A DNA stretch of 64,000 nt, taken from contig NZ_JAEUAO010000002.1 in NCBI RefSeq assembly GCF_019511375.1, forward strand, positions 186,001 through 250,000, given 5' to 3'. The position numbers and the translations under genes are program-made. This document shows positions 44,931 through 54,456 of this stretch, one piece after another. The stretch's first letter is position 1. Each line of letters begins with the position of its first letter. The DNA is from Rhizobium herbae. Lineage in GTDB: Bacteria > Pseudomonadota > Alphaproteobacteria > Rhizobiales > Rhizobiaceae. Below the pieces are notes generated by a model. It saw nothing but the letters and a program-made list of their open reading frames with translations, made no database searches and had not been told where the DNA came from.

Positions 44931-45755
44931 TCAGTTCGTTCCCTTGTCTTCCTTGGACAGCTTCTGCCAGGCGTTCTGCTGCGACATGATCGAGCGCAGA
45001 TATTTGACGTTGGCTTCCGCCTGGTCGGGCGAAAGCTCCTGCCGGGCAATCTGCTCGGCTTCGGCAAAGCGCCCCTGCAATCCGACGGCAAGCGCCAGGT
45101 TCTGCCTTACGCTGCTGTCGGCGCCGGGCTGACTGACCGCGGATTTCAGGTAGGTTTCCGCCGTCCTCAGGTCCTTGTTCAGAAGGTAGGACATGCCGAG
45201 ATTGGAAAGGACCGTTGGCTCGTTCGGCTGGATGTCGAGCGCCTCGCGATAGCGCTGACGCGCCTCGGGCGCGCGGCCGAGCTGGTCGAGGATCGCGCCT
45301 TCTGCCGATTTCAGCTTCCAGTCCGGACGGTCGGGCGTCTGGGCGCGGGAAATCGTGTTCAGCGCCTGTTCCAGCTGGCCTGCAGCCGCTTGCGATTTGC
45401 CATAGGCGGCGAGCACTTCGCGGTCTGTCGGGTAGGCGATGGCTACCTGCTGCATCACCGCGAGCGCCTGTTCGTTGCGGCCGGTCATTCTGAGCATGTT
45501 CGCATAGTTGAGGCCCGCATTGCGGTCCTTCGGGTTGCGTTCATAGGCCTTGCCGATGCTTTCGGCCGCTGCCGCCAGTTCGGTCGCGTTCATCGATTGA
45601 ACCGGCTTGGAGAAACTGGCCGCCGGAACGGAGCCGGTCGTCAGTTCCTTCTTCTGCGACGCACAGCCGGACAGCGCCAAGGCAACCAAGGCCGCCAGTG
45701 AGGCGGCTTTCAGAAATCGGTGATGGGAAAGAGACGAGTGTCCGCGTGACGTCAT
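44931..45755 (-). CDS. tadD: TadD-like TPR lipoprotein
   Basis: A 274-residue lipoprotein: signal peptide with lipobox LSGC, then tetratricopeptide repeats (about 70-230), for example NAGLNYANMLRMTGRNEQALAVMQQ and EPTVLSNLGMSYLLNKDLRTAETYLK. TadD acts as a pilotin for the Tad secretin. The ATG at 45755 has AGGGG upstream. It is separated from tadC by the SDR/LysR pair, which suggests that pair was inserted or the gene was moved. Confidence 0.85.
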   Translation of the reverse strand: MTSRGHSSLSHHRFLKAASLAALVALALSGCASQKKELTTGSVPAASFSKPVQSMNATELAAAAESIGKAYERNPKDRNAGLNYANMLRMTGRNEQALAVMQQVAIAYPTDREVLAAYGKSQAAAGQLEQALNTISRAQTPDRPDWKLKSAEGAILDQLGRAPEARQRYREALDIQPNEPTVLSNLGMSYLLNKDLRTAETYLKSAVSQPGADSSVRQNLALAVGLQGRFAEAEQIARQELSPDQAEANVKYLRSIMSQQNAWQKLSKEDKGTN

Positions 45756-45898
45756 TACCAATGCCCCTGAAGCAGTTCGTTAGAGCACCGGACGCAATCC
45801 CCAACAAATCGGCGCAATCTTCACTCCAGCAATAGTCTGTTAACCCTAACGGAGCGTTAATCGGGTGATTCTGCGTCGCGCCTTCTTTAGGGATTTCC

Positions 45899-47290
45899 AT
45901 GGCCTCCTATCAATTCATCGACCGTCCATCGCCGTTCAACACCAGCGCCGGCAAGACCCTGCCGATCTTCGCGGTGACGCCGGCCCATATCGAGCTTGGC
46001 GCCATCGATCCGATCGCGCTCGACTGGGCGCGCAAGGCGGGCTTCAAGGCCGAGTCCGGCGCGGTGCTGCTGATCCCCTCGCAGGACGGCCATCTCGGCG
46101 GTGCGCTGTTCGGGCTGGGCGCCAATCCGTCGGAAGCACCGTTCCTGACCGGCAAGCTGGCGCGCGCGCTGCCGGCCGGAAAATGGCATATCGAGACCGC
46201 GCCGCTGACGGCCAACCGCCTGGCGCTCGGCTACGGCCTCGGCTCATACCGCTTCGACCGCTACAAGCTCGCGGCGAGCGAAGCGCCGACCCTGATGATC
46301 CCGGCCGATGCCGATGCAGCCGACATCAAGCGCCAGCTTGCCGGCGTCTTTCTCGCCCGCGATCTCATCAACATGCCGACCAACGACATGGGGCCGAACG
46401 CGCTGGAGGAGGCCTTCCGGGCGCTCGGCGAACACTACAAGGCCAAGGTTTCCGTCGTCTCCGGCGACGATCTCCTGAAGAACAATTTCCCTCTGATCCA
46501 TACCGTCGGCCGCGCCAGCGCCGAGGCGCCGCGCCTGCTGGAAATGCGTTGGGGCAAGAAGGGCCACCGCAAGGTGACGCTGGTCGGCAAGGGCGTCTGC
46601 TTTGACACCGGTGGCCTCGACATCAAGCCGGCCGCCTCGATGCTTCTGATGAAGAAGGATATGGGCGGCGCGGCCAATGTCATGGGTCTCGCGTTGATGA
46701 TCATGGATGCAAAGCTCAAGGTCGACCTCCGGGTGCTGGTGCCCGTGGTCGAAAACTCGATCTCCGCCAATGCCTTCCGCCCGGGCGATATCTATCGCAG
46801 TCGCAAGGGGCTGACGGTGCAGATCGACAACACCGATGCCGAAGGCCGGCTGATCCTTGCCGATGCGCTTGCTTATGCCGACGAGGAGGAAACCGATCTC
46901 CTCATCGACATGGCGACGCTGACCGGCGCGGCCCGCGTTGCCCTTGGCCCCGACCTGCCGCCGTTCTACACCGACGACGAGGATCTGGCCCATGACCTGA
47001 CCGAAGCAAGCCTCACGGTCGACGATCCGCTCTGGCGCATGCCGCTCTACAAGGGCTACGAGAAGGACGTCTCGGCCCGCATCGCCGACCTCACCAATGC
47101 GCCTTCAGGCGGCATGGCCGGGTCGATCACGGCGGCGCTCTTCCTCAAGCGCTTCGTCACCAACGCCAGGAGCTGGGCGCATTTCGACATCTTCGGCTGG
47201 GCACCGGCCGAACGTCCGCACTCGCCGCTCGGCGGCGAGGCGCAGGCGATCCGCGCGTTGTATCATTTGATTGAGAAGGGGAAGAAATAG
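45899..47290 (+). CDS. Leucyl aminopeptidase family protein (M17)
   Basis: A 463-residue cytosolic metalloaminopeptidase. The C-terminal catalytic domain has VGKGVCFDTGGLDIKP, MLLMKKDMGGAA and the M17 signature NTDAEGRLILADAL, which contain the two-zinc ligands and the bicarbonate-binding arginine. The N-terminal domain is the usual regulatory half but poorly conserved. It is related to PepA/PepB; the rhizobial form is somewhat shorter than E. coli PepA (about 500). It is convergent with dnaA. Confidence 0.92.
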   Translation: MASYQFIDRPSPFNTSAGKTLPIFAVTPAHIELGAIDPIALDWARKAGFKAESGAVLLIPSQDGHLGGALFGLGANPSEAPFLTGKLARALPAGKWHIETAPLTANRLALGYGLGSYRFDRYKLAASEAPTLMIPADADAADIKRQLAGVFLARDLINMPTNDMGPNALEEAFRALGEHYKAKVSVVSGDDLLKNNFPLIHTVGRASAEAPRLLEMRWGKKGHRKVTLVGKGVCFDTGGLDIKPAASMLLMKKDMGGAANVMGLALMIMDAKLKVDLRVLVPVVENSISANAFRPGDIYRSRKGLTVQIDNTDAEGRLILADALAYADEEETDLLIDMATLTGAARVALGPDLPPFYTDDEDLAHDLTEASLTVDDPLWRMPLYKGYEKDVSARIADLTNAPSGGMAGSITAALFLKRFVTNARSWAHFDIFGWAPAERPHSPLGGEAQAIRALYHLIEKGKK

Positions 47291-47349
47291 GGCGCCGGTG
47301 GGGAAAGTCCCATCTCGATTCGCGGGTGCGGGAAGGGGGCGCCGATAGC

Positions 47350-47379
47350 TCCCTCTTCTCCCCGGCGGGAGAAGAGGGA
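47350..47379. terminator. Perfect hairpin between the aminopeptidase and dnaA
   Basis: TCCCTCTTCTCCC and GGGAGAAGAGGGA are perfect 13-bp arms around CGGC. No T-run follows, so it could be a bidirectional terminator or a member of a rhizobial palindromic repeat family. Confidence 0.55.
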
Positions 47380-47386
47380 ACCAGTG

Positions 47387-48943
47387 CTACTCGTTGATCA
47401 GCCGCTTCAAAAGTTCGATCTCGTGGCTGAGCTTGGTGTCGCCGGAAATCAGGTCTTCGATCTTGCGCACCGCATGCAGCACGGTCGTGTGATCGCGTCC
47501 GCCGAACCGGCGGCCGATTTCGGGGAAGGAGCGGGGGGTGAGCGTCTTGGCCAGATACATGGCGATCTGGCGCGGCTTGACGATCACCCGGGTGCGGCGG
47601 TTGGAGACCAGTTCCTGCCGCGACACGTTGTAGTGCTTGGCGACGACGCGCTGTATGTCCTCGATGCGAACGCGGCGCGGCTCGCCGGCATTGACAAGAT
47701 GGCCAAGCAGCTCGTCGACGCGCTCGATCGACAGTTGCGGCTCGAAGCTACGGCGGAAGAGAAGCTGGTTGAAGGCCCCTTCCAGCTCGCGGCCGCTCGC
47801 CGTGATGTTGCGGGCGACGTGGCTCAGGATTTCGGCCGGGATATCCAGCGAGGCATCGTCCTGACGGGCGACTTCGAGGCGGCGCTTGAGGATTTCGAGG
47901 CGCATTTCGTAATCCGGCCCCTCCATCTCGATGGCGACGCCGCCCTGCAGACGCGAGCGAACGCGCGGATCGAGCGATTCCAGCTCCCACGGCGCCCGGT
48001 CGGCAGCAACGACGACCTGCTTGGCGCTGTCGAGCAGCATGTTGAGAAGATGGCAGAATTCATGCTGGATCGACTTGCCCTGCAGGAACTGCATGTCGTC
48101 GATCACCAGGAGATCGATGTTGCGCAGCGTTTCCTTGAGCGACAGCGCATCATTGTCTCGGATCGCGGTTGCAAAGCGCCACATGAAATATTCGGCGGTC
48201 AGATAGACGACGCGCGGTACGCGCGGGCTCTGGATCGCCGCGGCGGCGATCGCCTGCAACAGATGCGTCTTGCCAAGACCGACCGTCGAATGGATGAACA
48301 GCGGGTTGAAGCGCACCGCACCCGCGCCGGCCTCGGCAATCGTCTTTGCCGCCGCAAGGGCCACGCGGTTCGAGGAGCCCTCGACGAAGCTCTCGAAGGT
48401 ATAGCGCGGATCGAGCGGCGAACCGAACAGCGGTCCTGCGACCGGCTGCGACTTCTGAAGCGTGCTGACCGTGGCGGTTGCATGATGGGCGAGCGACTGC
48501 GGCGATGTCCGGCGCGTGGCGGCCGGCGCAGTTGTGTCGGGCTGGTGTGCCTGGGGGGCATCCTCGTGAAGGCCGGGCCGCGCGCCGCGCGTGGCACTGC
48601 GAACCAGGATTTCCACCTTCAGGATCTCGGCGTCCTCCTGCTGGAAGAGGCCGGTGATCAGTTCGAGATAGCGATTGTTGATCCAGGATTTCAGAAACGT
48701 CGTCGGCACCGAGAGCCGCACCACACTCTTCGAAACGGAGTGCAGCTTCAGCCGGCCGAACCAGCTGGCAAAAACATCGGCGCCGACCTGGGCTTTCAAA
48801 CGCGCACTGACGCGTTCGAAGAGCGCATTATGCGCGATTTCGCCTTTGTCCCCCGCCGCGCCGTCTGCCGGGGTTGTCCCGATCTGACGTACATTCTCCC
48901 CATTTTCGAATACAATCGCCGCCGTAACCGAATTGCTTAGCAT
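47387..48943 (-). CDS. dnaA: Chromosomal replication initiator DnaA
   Basis: Opens the replication origin. The 518-residue protein has domain I (about 35-110), a variable linker rich in Ala, Thr and His, the AAA+ domain with Walker [10 protein letters not shown] (218-226), Walker [11 protein letters not shown] and the arginine finger region, and a C-terminal domain IV with the DnaA signature [15 protein letters not shown]. The ATG at 48943 has GAAGG upstream; a TTG five codons earlier is the alternative. Confidence 0.97.
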   Translation of the reverse strand: MLSNSVTAAIVFENGENVRQIGTTPADGAAGDKGEIAHNALFERVSARLKAQVGADVFASWFGRLKLHSVSKSVVRLSVPTTFLKSWINNRYLELITGLFQQEDAEILKVEILVRSATRGARPGLHEDAPQAHQPDTTAPAATRRTSPQSLAHHATATVSTLQKSQPVAGPLFGSPLDPRYTFESFVEGSSNRVALAAAKTIAEAGAGAVRFNPLFIHSTVGLGKTHLLQAIAAAAIQSPRVPRVVYLTAEYFMWRFATAIRDNDALSLKETLRNIDLLVIDDMQFLQGKSIQHEFCHLLNMLLDSAKQVVVAADRAPWELESLDPRVRSRLQGGVAIEMEGPDYEMRLEILKRRLEVARQDDASLDIPAEILSHVARNITASGRELEGAFNQLLFRRSFEPQLSIERVDELLGHLVNAGEPRRVRIEDIQRVVAKHYNVSRQELVSNRRTRVIVKPRQIAMYLAKTLTPRSFPEIGRRFGGRDHTTVLHAVRKIEDLISGDTKLSHEIELLKRLINE

Positions 48944-49790
48944 ATTGCCGCCTTCCAATATTATTCCGCGATGCCGTCATTGCTGACAGCATCCGCCTTT
49001 ATGTCTTTCATGCGCGGCCCTCGTTCAAAGGCATGCCGCCCAATTCAGACGCTCGCCGTGCCACGAGAGGAATCCTCATTTCCTCTCGTGACCCGGTTTC
49101 CGTGCAAATCCGTTCAGCCTGAAGGCAAAACGCATGTCCCGCTTGCACGGTTTTAATCCCTGTCCGGACCCGGACCTCGTGAACCCGGCTCCGCCCAGTC
49201 TGCCATTCCGGCCCTTCCCGACCCTCGTTACAACGGGCAGGCCAGTTTCCTTCGCACCACGGCCACCCGCCCTGTTTAGCACGGCAAACGCCGGCACAGC
49301 ATCGGGTATCCCGAGAATGTTTCCATAGAGCGCAACCAAAAGTCGCAAACCATCATTCCGAGCAAGCATGTTGCGCGGTTGAAAACACCTGTTACTGATT
49401 GATGGAACGTTGTGGAACCACCCCGTTACAGAAGGTTCAAGTGAAACTGCGCGGCCCCTTGAAAGAGCCGCCTTTTCATCTTGTCTACAGGTATCCCCCG
49501 CGCCTTCCGTGGAGGCATTTAGGCAGGATCGTGATGCAAGATCAATCGTGTTTTTTACGCTTCGGCAAGAGCTGGCCGTTGACTCTCATAGCGTGTCCTG
49601 CATGGGCTCGACGCCCGTCAAAGAGAATCGCTTTTGAATCAAGGGCTTTGATTTTTGGCTCGGAAGTTAGCTGGCGAAAAACAAAAAAAATAAAAAATTT
49701 CTTGACTCGCCGCGCACCCCAATGACCCCCGACGGGACGGGCGCATGCGACAGCATCCTCTCGCAAACAATTGATTTTGCTGAAAAAAAT

Positions 49791-49808
49791 ATGTCATCGA
49801 GCTGACAT
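49791..49808. promoter_or_regulatory. Inverted repeat ATGTCA-N6-TGACAT
   Basis: Six-bp perfect arms in the dnaA-rpsT interval, about 100 bp from the end of rpsT and about 850 bp from the dnaA start. Its function is unknown. Confidence 0.25.
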
Positions 49809-49856
49809 GTCGTCCTGCACAAGGATTAGGCATTGGCAGGTGAGCAGCGCGAATCG

Positions 49857-49882
49857 GAAAAGCCCGGTCGCAGGACCGGGCT
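49857..49882 (-). terminator. Terminator after rpsT
   Basis: AGCCCGGTC and GACCGGGCT form a 9-bp stem around GCAG; on the minus strand TTTCC follows. Confidence 0.7.
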
Positions 49883-49912
49883 AAATCATTGATGCAATTT
49901 TCGTAAGCCGGC

Positions 49913-50179
49913 TTAGGCCGAAAGCGACTTTACGCGGCTGGCGAGACGGGAGACCTTGCGCGATGCCGTGTTAGCATGCAGCACGCCCTTCGTGGCGGCG
50001 CGCATCAGTTCCGGCTGGGCTGCCTTCAGGGCTGCCTGGGCAAGGGCCTGGTCGCCGGAAGCGATGGCTTCTTCAACCTTGCGAATGAAACCGCGAACGC
50101 GCGAACGACGGGACTTGTTGACTTCCGTGCGGCGGGCGATCTTGCGGGTCGCTTTTTTCGCCGAAGTTGTATTGGCCAT
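49913..50179 (-). CDS. rpsT: 30S ribosomal protein S20
   Basis: An 88-residue basic helical protein that binds 16S rRNA. It begins [17 protein letters not shown] and has the S20 pattern [13 protein letters not shown] and [21 protein letters not shown]. The ATG at 50179 has GAAGAG upstream; the nine codons before it are not part of the family. The pairing of rpsT next to dnaA is usual in rhizobia. Confidence 0.97.
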   Translation of the reverse strand: MANTTSAKKATRKIARRTEVNKSRRSRVRGFIRKVEEAIASGDQALAQAALKAAQPELMRAATKGVLHANTASRKVSRLASRVKSLSA

Positions 50180-50384
50180 TTGGTGTCTCTCTTCGAAATC
50201 TGACAAAAACTCCCAATTCGCCGTGCCGGGTCACTGCGACCTGTCATCCAAGCAATTCGGGAGCAATATCGGAAAACCTTGGAGCGGCTTTCCAAACTGA
50301 GGGCGGCATATAACCCTAAACCCCGCCTCAGTCAACGCGCTATTTTTGAAAACAGGCCCGCCGGGGTCGTGCGTGCCGGTACCG

Positions 50385-51275
50385 CTACTTCTGGCATTTC
50401 GGGCAATGGAATGTCGAGCGTCCCGCCTGGACGACGCGCGCGATGCTGCCGCTGCAACCTGCTGTCCGGCAAGGTTGCCCCTCGCGGTCATAAACGGAGA
50501 ACGAGTGCTGGAAGTAACCGAGCGTACCATCGGTCTGGATATGGTCGCGCAACGACGAGCCGCCGGCTGCGATCGCATCGGTAATCACGGCGCGGATCGC
50601 CCCGGTCAGCAGCGTCAGCGTCTTCTTCGGCTTGCCCCTGGCATCGACCAGCGAACCGGCCGCCCTTTGCGGCGACAGGCCGGCGCGCCAGAGCGCCTCG
50701 CAGACATAGATATTGCCGAGCCCGGCAATATTCCTCTGGTCGAGCAGTGCGGATTTGAGCGGCTGCGCCTTGCCGGCAAAGCGCGCGGCGAGATAGGCCG
50801 CGTCCAGCACATTGCCGGTCGGCTCCTCGCCCAGATTGCGGAAGAAGGCGTGGCTTGCGAGCGTGTCGCGCCTGGCAATGTCCATGAAGCCAAAACGGCG
50901 CGGATCGTTATAGATGACACGCGCCGGCCCCTTGGTCCCGTTAAGATGGAAAACGACATGATCGTGTTTCTCGTCCTTGCCGCGCGGATGATGAAAATCG
51001 CCCGCAGTCCCGGATACCGCGCCTTCCTCTACGCGAAAGGAGCCGGACATGCCGAGATGGGCGATGATCACGTCGCCGCCTTCGAGGTCGATCAGGAGAT
51101 ATTTCGCCCGCCGCCCGAGCGACAGGATGCGCCGGCCGGAAACGAGTGTGGAAAAATCGGCCGGGAAGGGAAAGCGCAGGTCCGGCCGGCGCAGTTCCGC
51201 TTGCACCAGCAGCGCGCCTTCCATGGCTGGCGTCAGCCCCCGCCTGACGGTTTCCACCTCGGGAAGTTCCGGCAT
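50385..51275 (-). CDS. mutM: Formamidopyrimidine-DNA glycosylase
   Basis: Removes 8-oxoguanine from DNA. The 296-residue enzyme starts [14 protein letters not shown], where P2 and E3 are catalytic once Met is removed. It has the lysine in RRAKYLL, the [19 protein letters not shown] helix-two-turn-helix, and a C-terminal zinc finger with CRTAGC and HCPKC. The ATG at 51275 has GAGGAG upstream. It is divergent from ubiE. Confidence 0.97.
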   Translation of the reverse strand: MPELPEVETVRRGLTPAMEGALLVQAELRRPDLRFPFPADFSTLVSGRRILSLGRRAKYLLIDLEGGDVIIAHLGMSGSFRVEEGAVSGTAGDFHHPRGKDEKHDHVVFHLNGTKGPARVIYNDPRRFGFMDIARRDTLASHAFFRNLGEEPTGNVLDAAYLAARFAGKAQPLKSALLDQRNIAGLGNIYVCEALWRAGLSPQRAAGSLVDARGKPKKTLTLLTGAIRAVITDAIAAGGSSLRDHIQTDGTLGYFQHSFSVYDREGQPCRTAGCSGSIARVVQAGRSTFHCPKCQK

Positions 51276-51453
51276 CAACATCTCCTCGCGCCAAATGAGT
51301 GAACTTATTTGGCAATTCCAATCGCCGCGCACATATCCTATAGCAGGCCAACAAGGACTGGAATGCCGCAGGCAAGTGCCTCTTGGAGAGATAGCGTGGA
51401 TCAAGCGAATTCGCTATGGTCGGCTTGAATGGCGATGAACGGAGTATTTCGGA

Positions 51454-52230
51454 ATGACAGGTGAGCGCACGTCTGCCGATGGCGGCATGGAGACCTCCTA
51501 CGGTTTTCGCCAGGTTGGCCAGGGCGAGAAGCAGGCGCTCGTCAACGATGTCTTCCACAAGGTGGCCAAGCGCTACGACATCATGAACGACGTCATGTCC
51601 ATGGGCCTGCACCGCGCGTGGAAGGATGCGATGATTTCGGCGCTCAATCCGCGCCGCTCCGAGGACTACAAGGTTCTCGACGTGGCCGGCGGCACCGGCG
51701 ATATCGCCTTCCGTATCGTCGAGGCCTCCGACCGCAAGGCGCACGCAACTGTGCTCGACATCAACGGCTCGATGCTCGCCGTCGGCGCCGAGCGTGCCGA
51801 AAAGAAGGGGCTGACGCCCAATCTCACCTTCGTAGAGGCCAATGCCGAGGAACTGCCCTTCGAGGCGAACACCTTCGATGCCTATACGATCGCGTTTGGC
51901 ATCCGCAATGTGCCGCGCATCGATGTCGCCCTGTCGGAAGCCTATCGCGTGCTGAAGCGTGGCGGCCGGCTTCTCGTCCTGGAATTCTCCGAGGTCGACA
52001 TGCCGCTGCTCGACAAGGTCTATGACAGCTGGTCTTTCAACGCGATCCCGAAATTCGGGAGAATGGTCACCGGCGACGCCGAGCCCTACCAGTATCTGGT
52101 CGAATCGATCCGCAAGTTTCCAAACCAGCGCGATTTCGCCGCGATGATCGCGAGGGCGGGCTTCTCCCGCGTCAATTTCACCAATTACACCGGCGGTATT
52201 GCCGCGCTGCATTCCGCCTGGAAGATCTGA
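51454..52230 (+). CDS. ubiE: Demethylmenaquinone/ubiquinone C-methyltransferase
   Basis: An SAM-dependent methyltransferase in ubiquinone synthesis. The 258 residues contain [17 protein letters not shown] and the SAM-binding motif [13 protein letters not shown], with [21 protein letters not shown] and the C-terminal [13 protein letters not shown] that is diagnostic for UbiE. It heads the ubiE-ubiB pair and is divergent from mutM. Confidence 0.96.
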   Translation: MTGERTSADGGMETSYGFRQVGQGEKQALVNDVFHKVAKRYDIMNDVMSMGLHRAWKDAMISALNPRRSEDYKVLDVAGGTGDIAFRIVEASDRKAHATVLDINGSMLAVGAERAEKKGLTPNLTFVEANAEELPFEANTFDAYTIAFGIRNVPRIDVALSEAYRVLKRGGRLLVLEFSEVDMPLLDKVYDSWSFNAIPKFGRMVTGDAEPYQYLVESIRKFPNQRDFAAMIARAGFSRVNFTNYTGGIAALHSAWKI

Positions 52231-52292
52231 CGCATGATGTCCATTTTCGTGAAGCGCGCTGAGTGCCTCGTCCTGCGCGGCGGCAAGGCATC

Positions 52293-53867
52293 ATGAGTAC
52301 GCCCGGAGCCTATCTACGCCTGGTCCGTATCGGCTGGGTGCTCGTGCGCGAGGGGGTTATCTCCGCCTTGCCGTCGGAAAACCTGCCGCCGCTGATCGGC
52401 GTGGGGCAAGCCTTTGCCGGTCTCTTTGCCCGCCGTCGTGCCAGACACGAGGTCCGCAGCGACAGGCTGGCGCGCGCCATCGAGCGACTGGGGCCATCCT
52501 ATGTGAAGATCGGCCAGTTCCTGGCCACCCGCCCCGACGTCGTCGGCGCCGATTTCGCCGAAGATCTTTCCTTCCTGCAGGATCGCATGGCGACCTTCCC
52601 GGTGGAGGAGGCGCGCGCCGTCGTCGAAGGTTCGCTCGGCCGGCCGGTCGCCGAGCTTTACGCGCACTTCGGCGATCCGATCGCCGCCGCCTCGATTGCC
52701 CAGGTTCACCCTGCCACGGTGCTGCGCGAGGGCGTCGAGCAGAAAGTCGCCGTCAAGGTGATCCGCCCCGGCGTGCGCCAGCGTTTTGCCCATGACCTGG
52801 AGGCGATGTTCCTTGTGTCGCACCTGCAGGAGCGCTTCCTGCCGAACACGCGCCGGCTTCGCCCGGTCGAGGTGACGAAAACGCTGGAGCAGACCACCAA
52901 GGTCGAGATGGACCTGCGGCTTGAGGCTGCGGCCCTGTCGGAGCTGGGCGAGAACGCCGCCGATGATCCGGGTTTCCGCGTGCCGAAAGTCGACTGGGAG
53001 CGCACCGGCCGCGACGTCGTGACGATGGAATGGATCGACGGCATCAAGCTCTCGGATGTCGAGGGCCTGCGCCGCGCGGGGCATGATCTCAACGGGCTTG
53101 CCGATACGCTGATCCAGTCCTTCCTGCGTCACACGCTGCGCGACGGCTTCTTTCATGCCGACATGCACCAGGGCAATCTCTTCGTCGATCAGAAGGGCAT
53201 GGTCGTTGCCGTCGATTTCGGCATCGTCGGCCGTCTCGGCAAGAAGGAGCGCCGGTTCCTCGCCGAGATCCTCTATGGTTTCATCACCCGCGACTATCGC
53301 CGCGTCGCCGATGTGCACTTCGAGGCCGGCTATGTGCCCGGCCATCACAACGTCGCAAGCTTTGCCCAGGCGATCCGCGCCATCGGCGAGCCGATTCACG
53401 GCCAGCCGGCCGAGACGATCTCCATGGCCAAGCTCCTGACGCTGCTGTTCGAGGTCACCGAACTCTTCGACATGCAGACGCGCCCGGAACTGGTCATGCT
53501 GCAGAAGACCATGGTCGTTGTCGAAGGTGTCGCCCGCACGCTCAATCCGCGCTTCAACATGTGGAAGGCCTCCGAGCCGGTGGTCGGCGCCTGGATCCGG
53601 GACAATCTCGGCCCGAAACGGATCGTCTCCGACGTCAGGGATGGGCTTCATGCGGCCCTCAGGCTTGCCGAGGCGGCACCGGAGATAGCGGCGAAAACCG
53701 AAAAGTTCTCCCGCGATCTGACGGGCATGGCCGAAAACGGCCTGCGCTTCGACGAGGCGACCGCCGAGGCGATCGGCCGTTCGGAAGCGCGCCACAGTCG
53801 ATCCGGCCGCCTGGCGCTCTGGATCATCGCGCTGACGCTGCTTTATATCGCCTGGGCCGCATTCTGA
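52293..53867 (+). CDS. ubiB: Ubiquinone biosynthesis protein kinase-like UbiB
   Basis: An atypical kinase-like ATPase needed for ubiquinone synthesis. The 524-residue protein has the diagnostic KxGQ motif (VKIGQFLATRPD, from about residue 71), AAASIAQVHPATV (the Ala-rich nucleotide loop), FHADMHQGNLFV and AVDFGIVGRL, and ends in one or two membrane segments (LALWIIALTLLYIAWAAF). The start at 52293 is preceded by AAGGCA. It lies 62 bp after ubiE. Confidence 0.95.
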   Translation: MSTPGAYLRLVRIGWVLVREGVISALPSENLPPLIGVGQAFAGLFARRRARHEVRSDRLARAIERLGPSYVKIGQFLATRPDVVGADFAEDLSFLQDRMATFPVEEARAVVEGSLGRPVAELYAHFGDPIAAASIAQVHPATVLREGVEQKVAVKVIRPGVRQRFAHDLEAMFLVSHLQERFLPNTRRLRPVEVTKTLEQTTKVEMDLRLEAAALSELGENAADDPGFRVPKVDWERTGRDVVTMEWIDGIKLSDVEGLRRAGHDLNGLADTLIQSFLRHTLRDGFFHADMHQGNLFVDQKGMVVAVDFGIVGRLGKKERRFLAEILYGFITRDYRRVADVHFEAGYVPGHHNVASFAQAIRAIGEPIHGQPAETISMAKLLTLLFEVTELFDMQTRPELVMLQKTMVVVEGVARTLNPRFNMWKASEPVVGAWIRDNLGPKRIVSDVRDGLHAALRLAEAAPEIAAKTEKFSRDLTGMAENGLRFDEATAEAIGRSEARHSRSGRLALWIIALTLLYIAWAAF

Positions 53868-53982
53868 TTTTCCGACACTGCCGCAGCCCTGTTCCATTGG
53901 GAACTGTGCGGCGGGCGCAGGCGTGAGATTGTCTTTCTCAAGGATGAGGCGGGCTCATCCAGCCAATCCAGGAGAGACAATC

Positions 53983-54225
53983 ATGCGTAACCTGATCATC
54001 GCTTCCATCGTTGCCGCTGGCGCGGCCCTTTCTTTCGCCGCACCGTCCCAGGCCGGCGGTTACTATGGCGGCGGTTATTATGATGGCTATCACGGCGGCC
54101 ACCACTACGGTCACAAGCGCCACTACTACAAGAGCTATTACGAGCCCCGTTGCTGGACCAAGAAGGTCCGCGAGTACGACTACTACGGCAATCTTGTCGT
54201 CAAGCGCATCAGGGTCTGCAACTGA
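53983..54225 (+). CDS. Small exported Gly/Tyr/His-rich protein
   Basis: An 80-residue secreted protein. A signal peptide (cleavage after SQA, near residue 24) is followed by a Gly-Tyr-His-rich stretch (YYGGGYYDGYHGGHHYGHK) and a C-terminal part with two cysteines (RCWTKKVREYDYYGNL and VRVC). The pattern is seen in other small rhizobial exported proteins; I know of no function. An AGGAGAG site precedes the ATG and a very strong terminator follows, so it is likely expressed alone and strongly. Confidence 0.8.
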   Translation: MRNLIIASIVAAGAALSFAAPSQAGGYYGGGYYDGYHGGHHYGHKRHYYKSYYEPRCWTKKVREYDYYGNLVVKRIRVCN

Positions 54226-54253
54226 TCCGGCCTCCCCGCAGAACGGCACCTTT

Positions 54254-54285
54254 GAAAAACCGGCGGTTCCAACCGCCGGTTTTTC
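54254..54285 (+). terminator. Strong terminator after the small exported protein
   Basis: GAAAAACCGGCGGTT and its exact complement form a 15-bp stem, with a T-run. One of the best hairpins in the window. Confidence 0.92.
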
Positions 54286-54456
54286 ATGCATGGCTGGCCC
54301 CCGAGACGAGCGTCGAGGCCCGCAGAAACATTGTGAAACGAAAAATGGAAAACATTACAAAGATTTCATCCCGTCCGACTTCAATAAGGCGTAGTTGCTG
54401 CCTAGTTATTTCGGGAATTGTTTGCCCCGACGTCAAATAGTCTGAAAGTTGCTTGA

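Larger units (their letters stand above)
48944..49912. promoter_or_regulatory. dnaA upstream region with clustered GANTC sites
   Basis: A 969-bp region without a supported gene. GANTC, the CcrM methylation target, occurs at 49070, 49581, 49624, 49636, 49704 and 49851, four of them within 128 bp. A very AT-rich stretch lies at about 49675-49703 and an inverted repeat at 49791-49808. No convincing DnaA box (TTATCCACA type) was seen, so I do not call an origin. Confidence 0.5.

Noticed and set aside
49399..49725. A 108-codon frame in the dnaA upstream region
   Set aside because: Unusual composition, no good ribosome binding site, and it runs into the AT-rich regulatory stretch. Treated as non-coding.
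48944..49912. Chromosomal replication origin beside dnaA
   Set aside because: No cluster of DnaA boxes was found, and in rhizobia the origin is usually near hemE and not dnaA.
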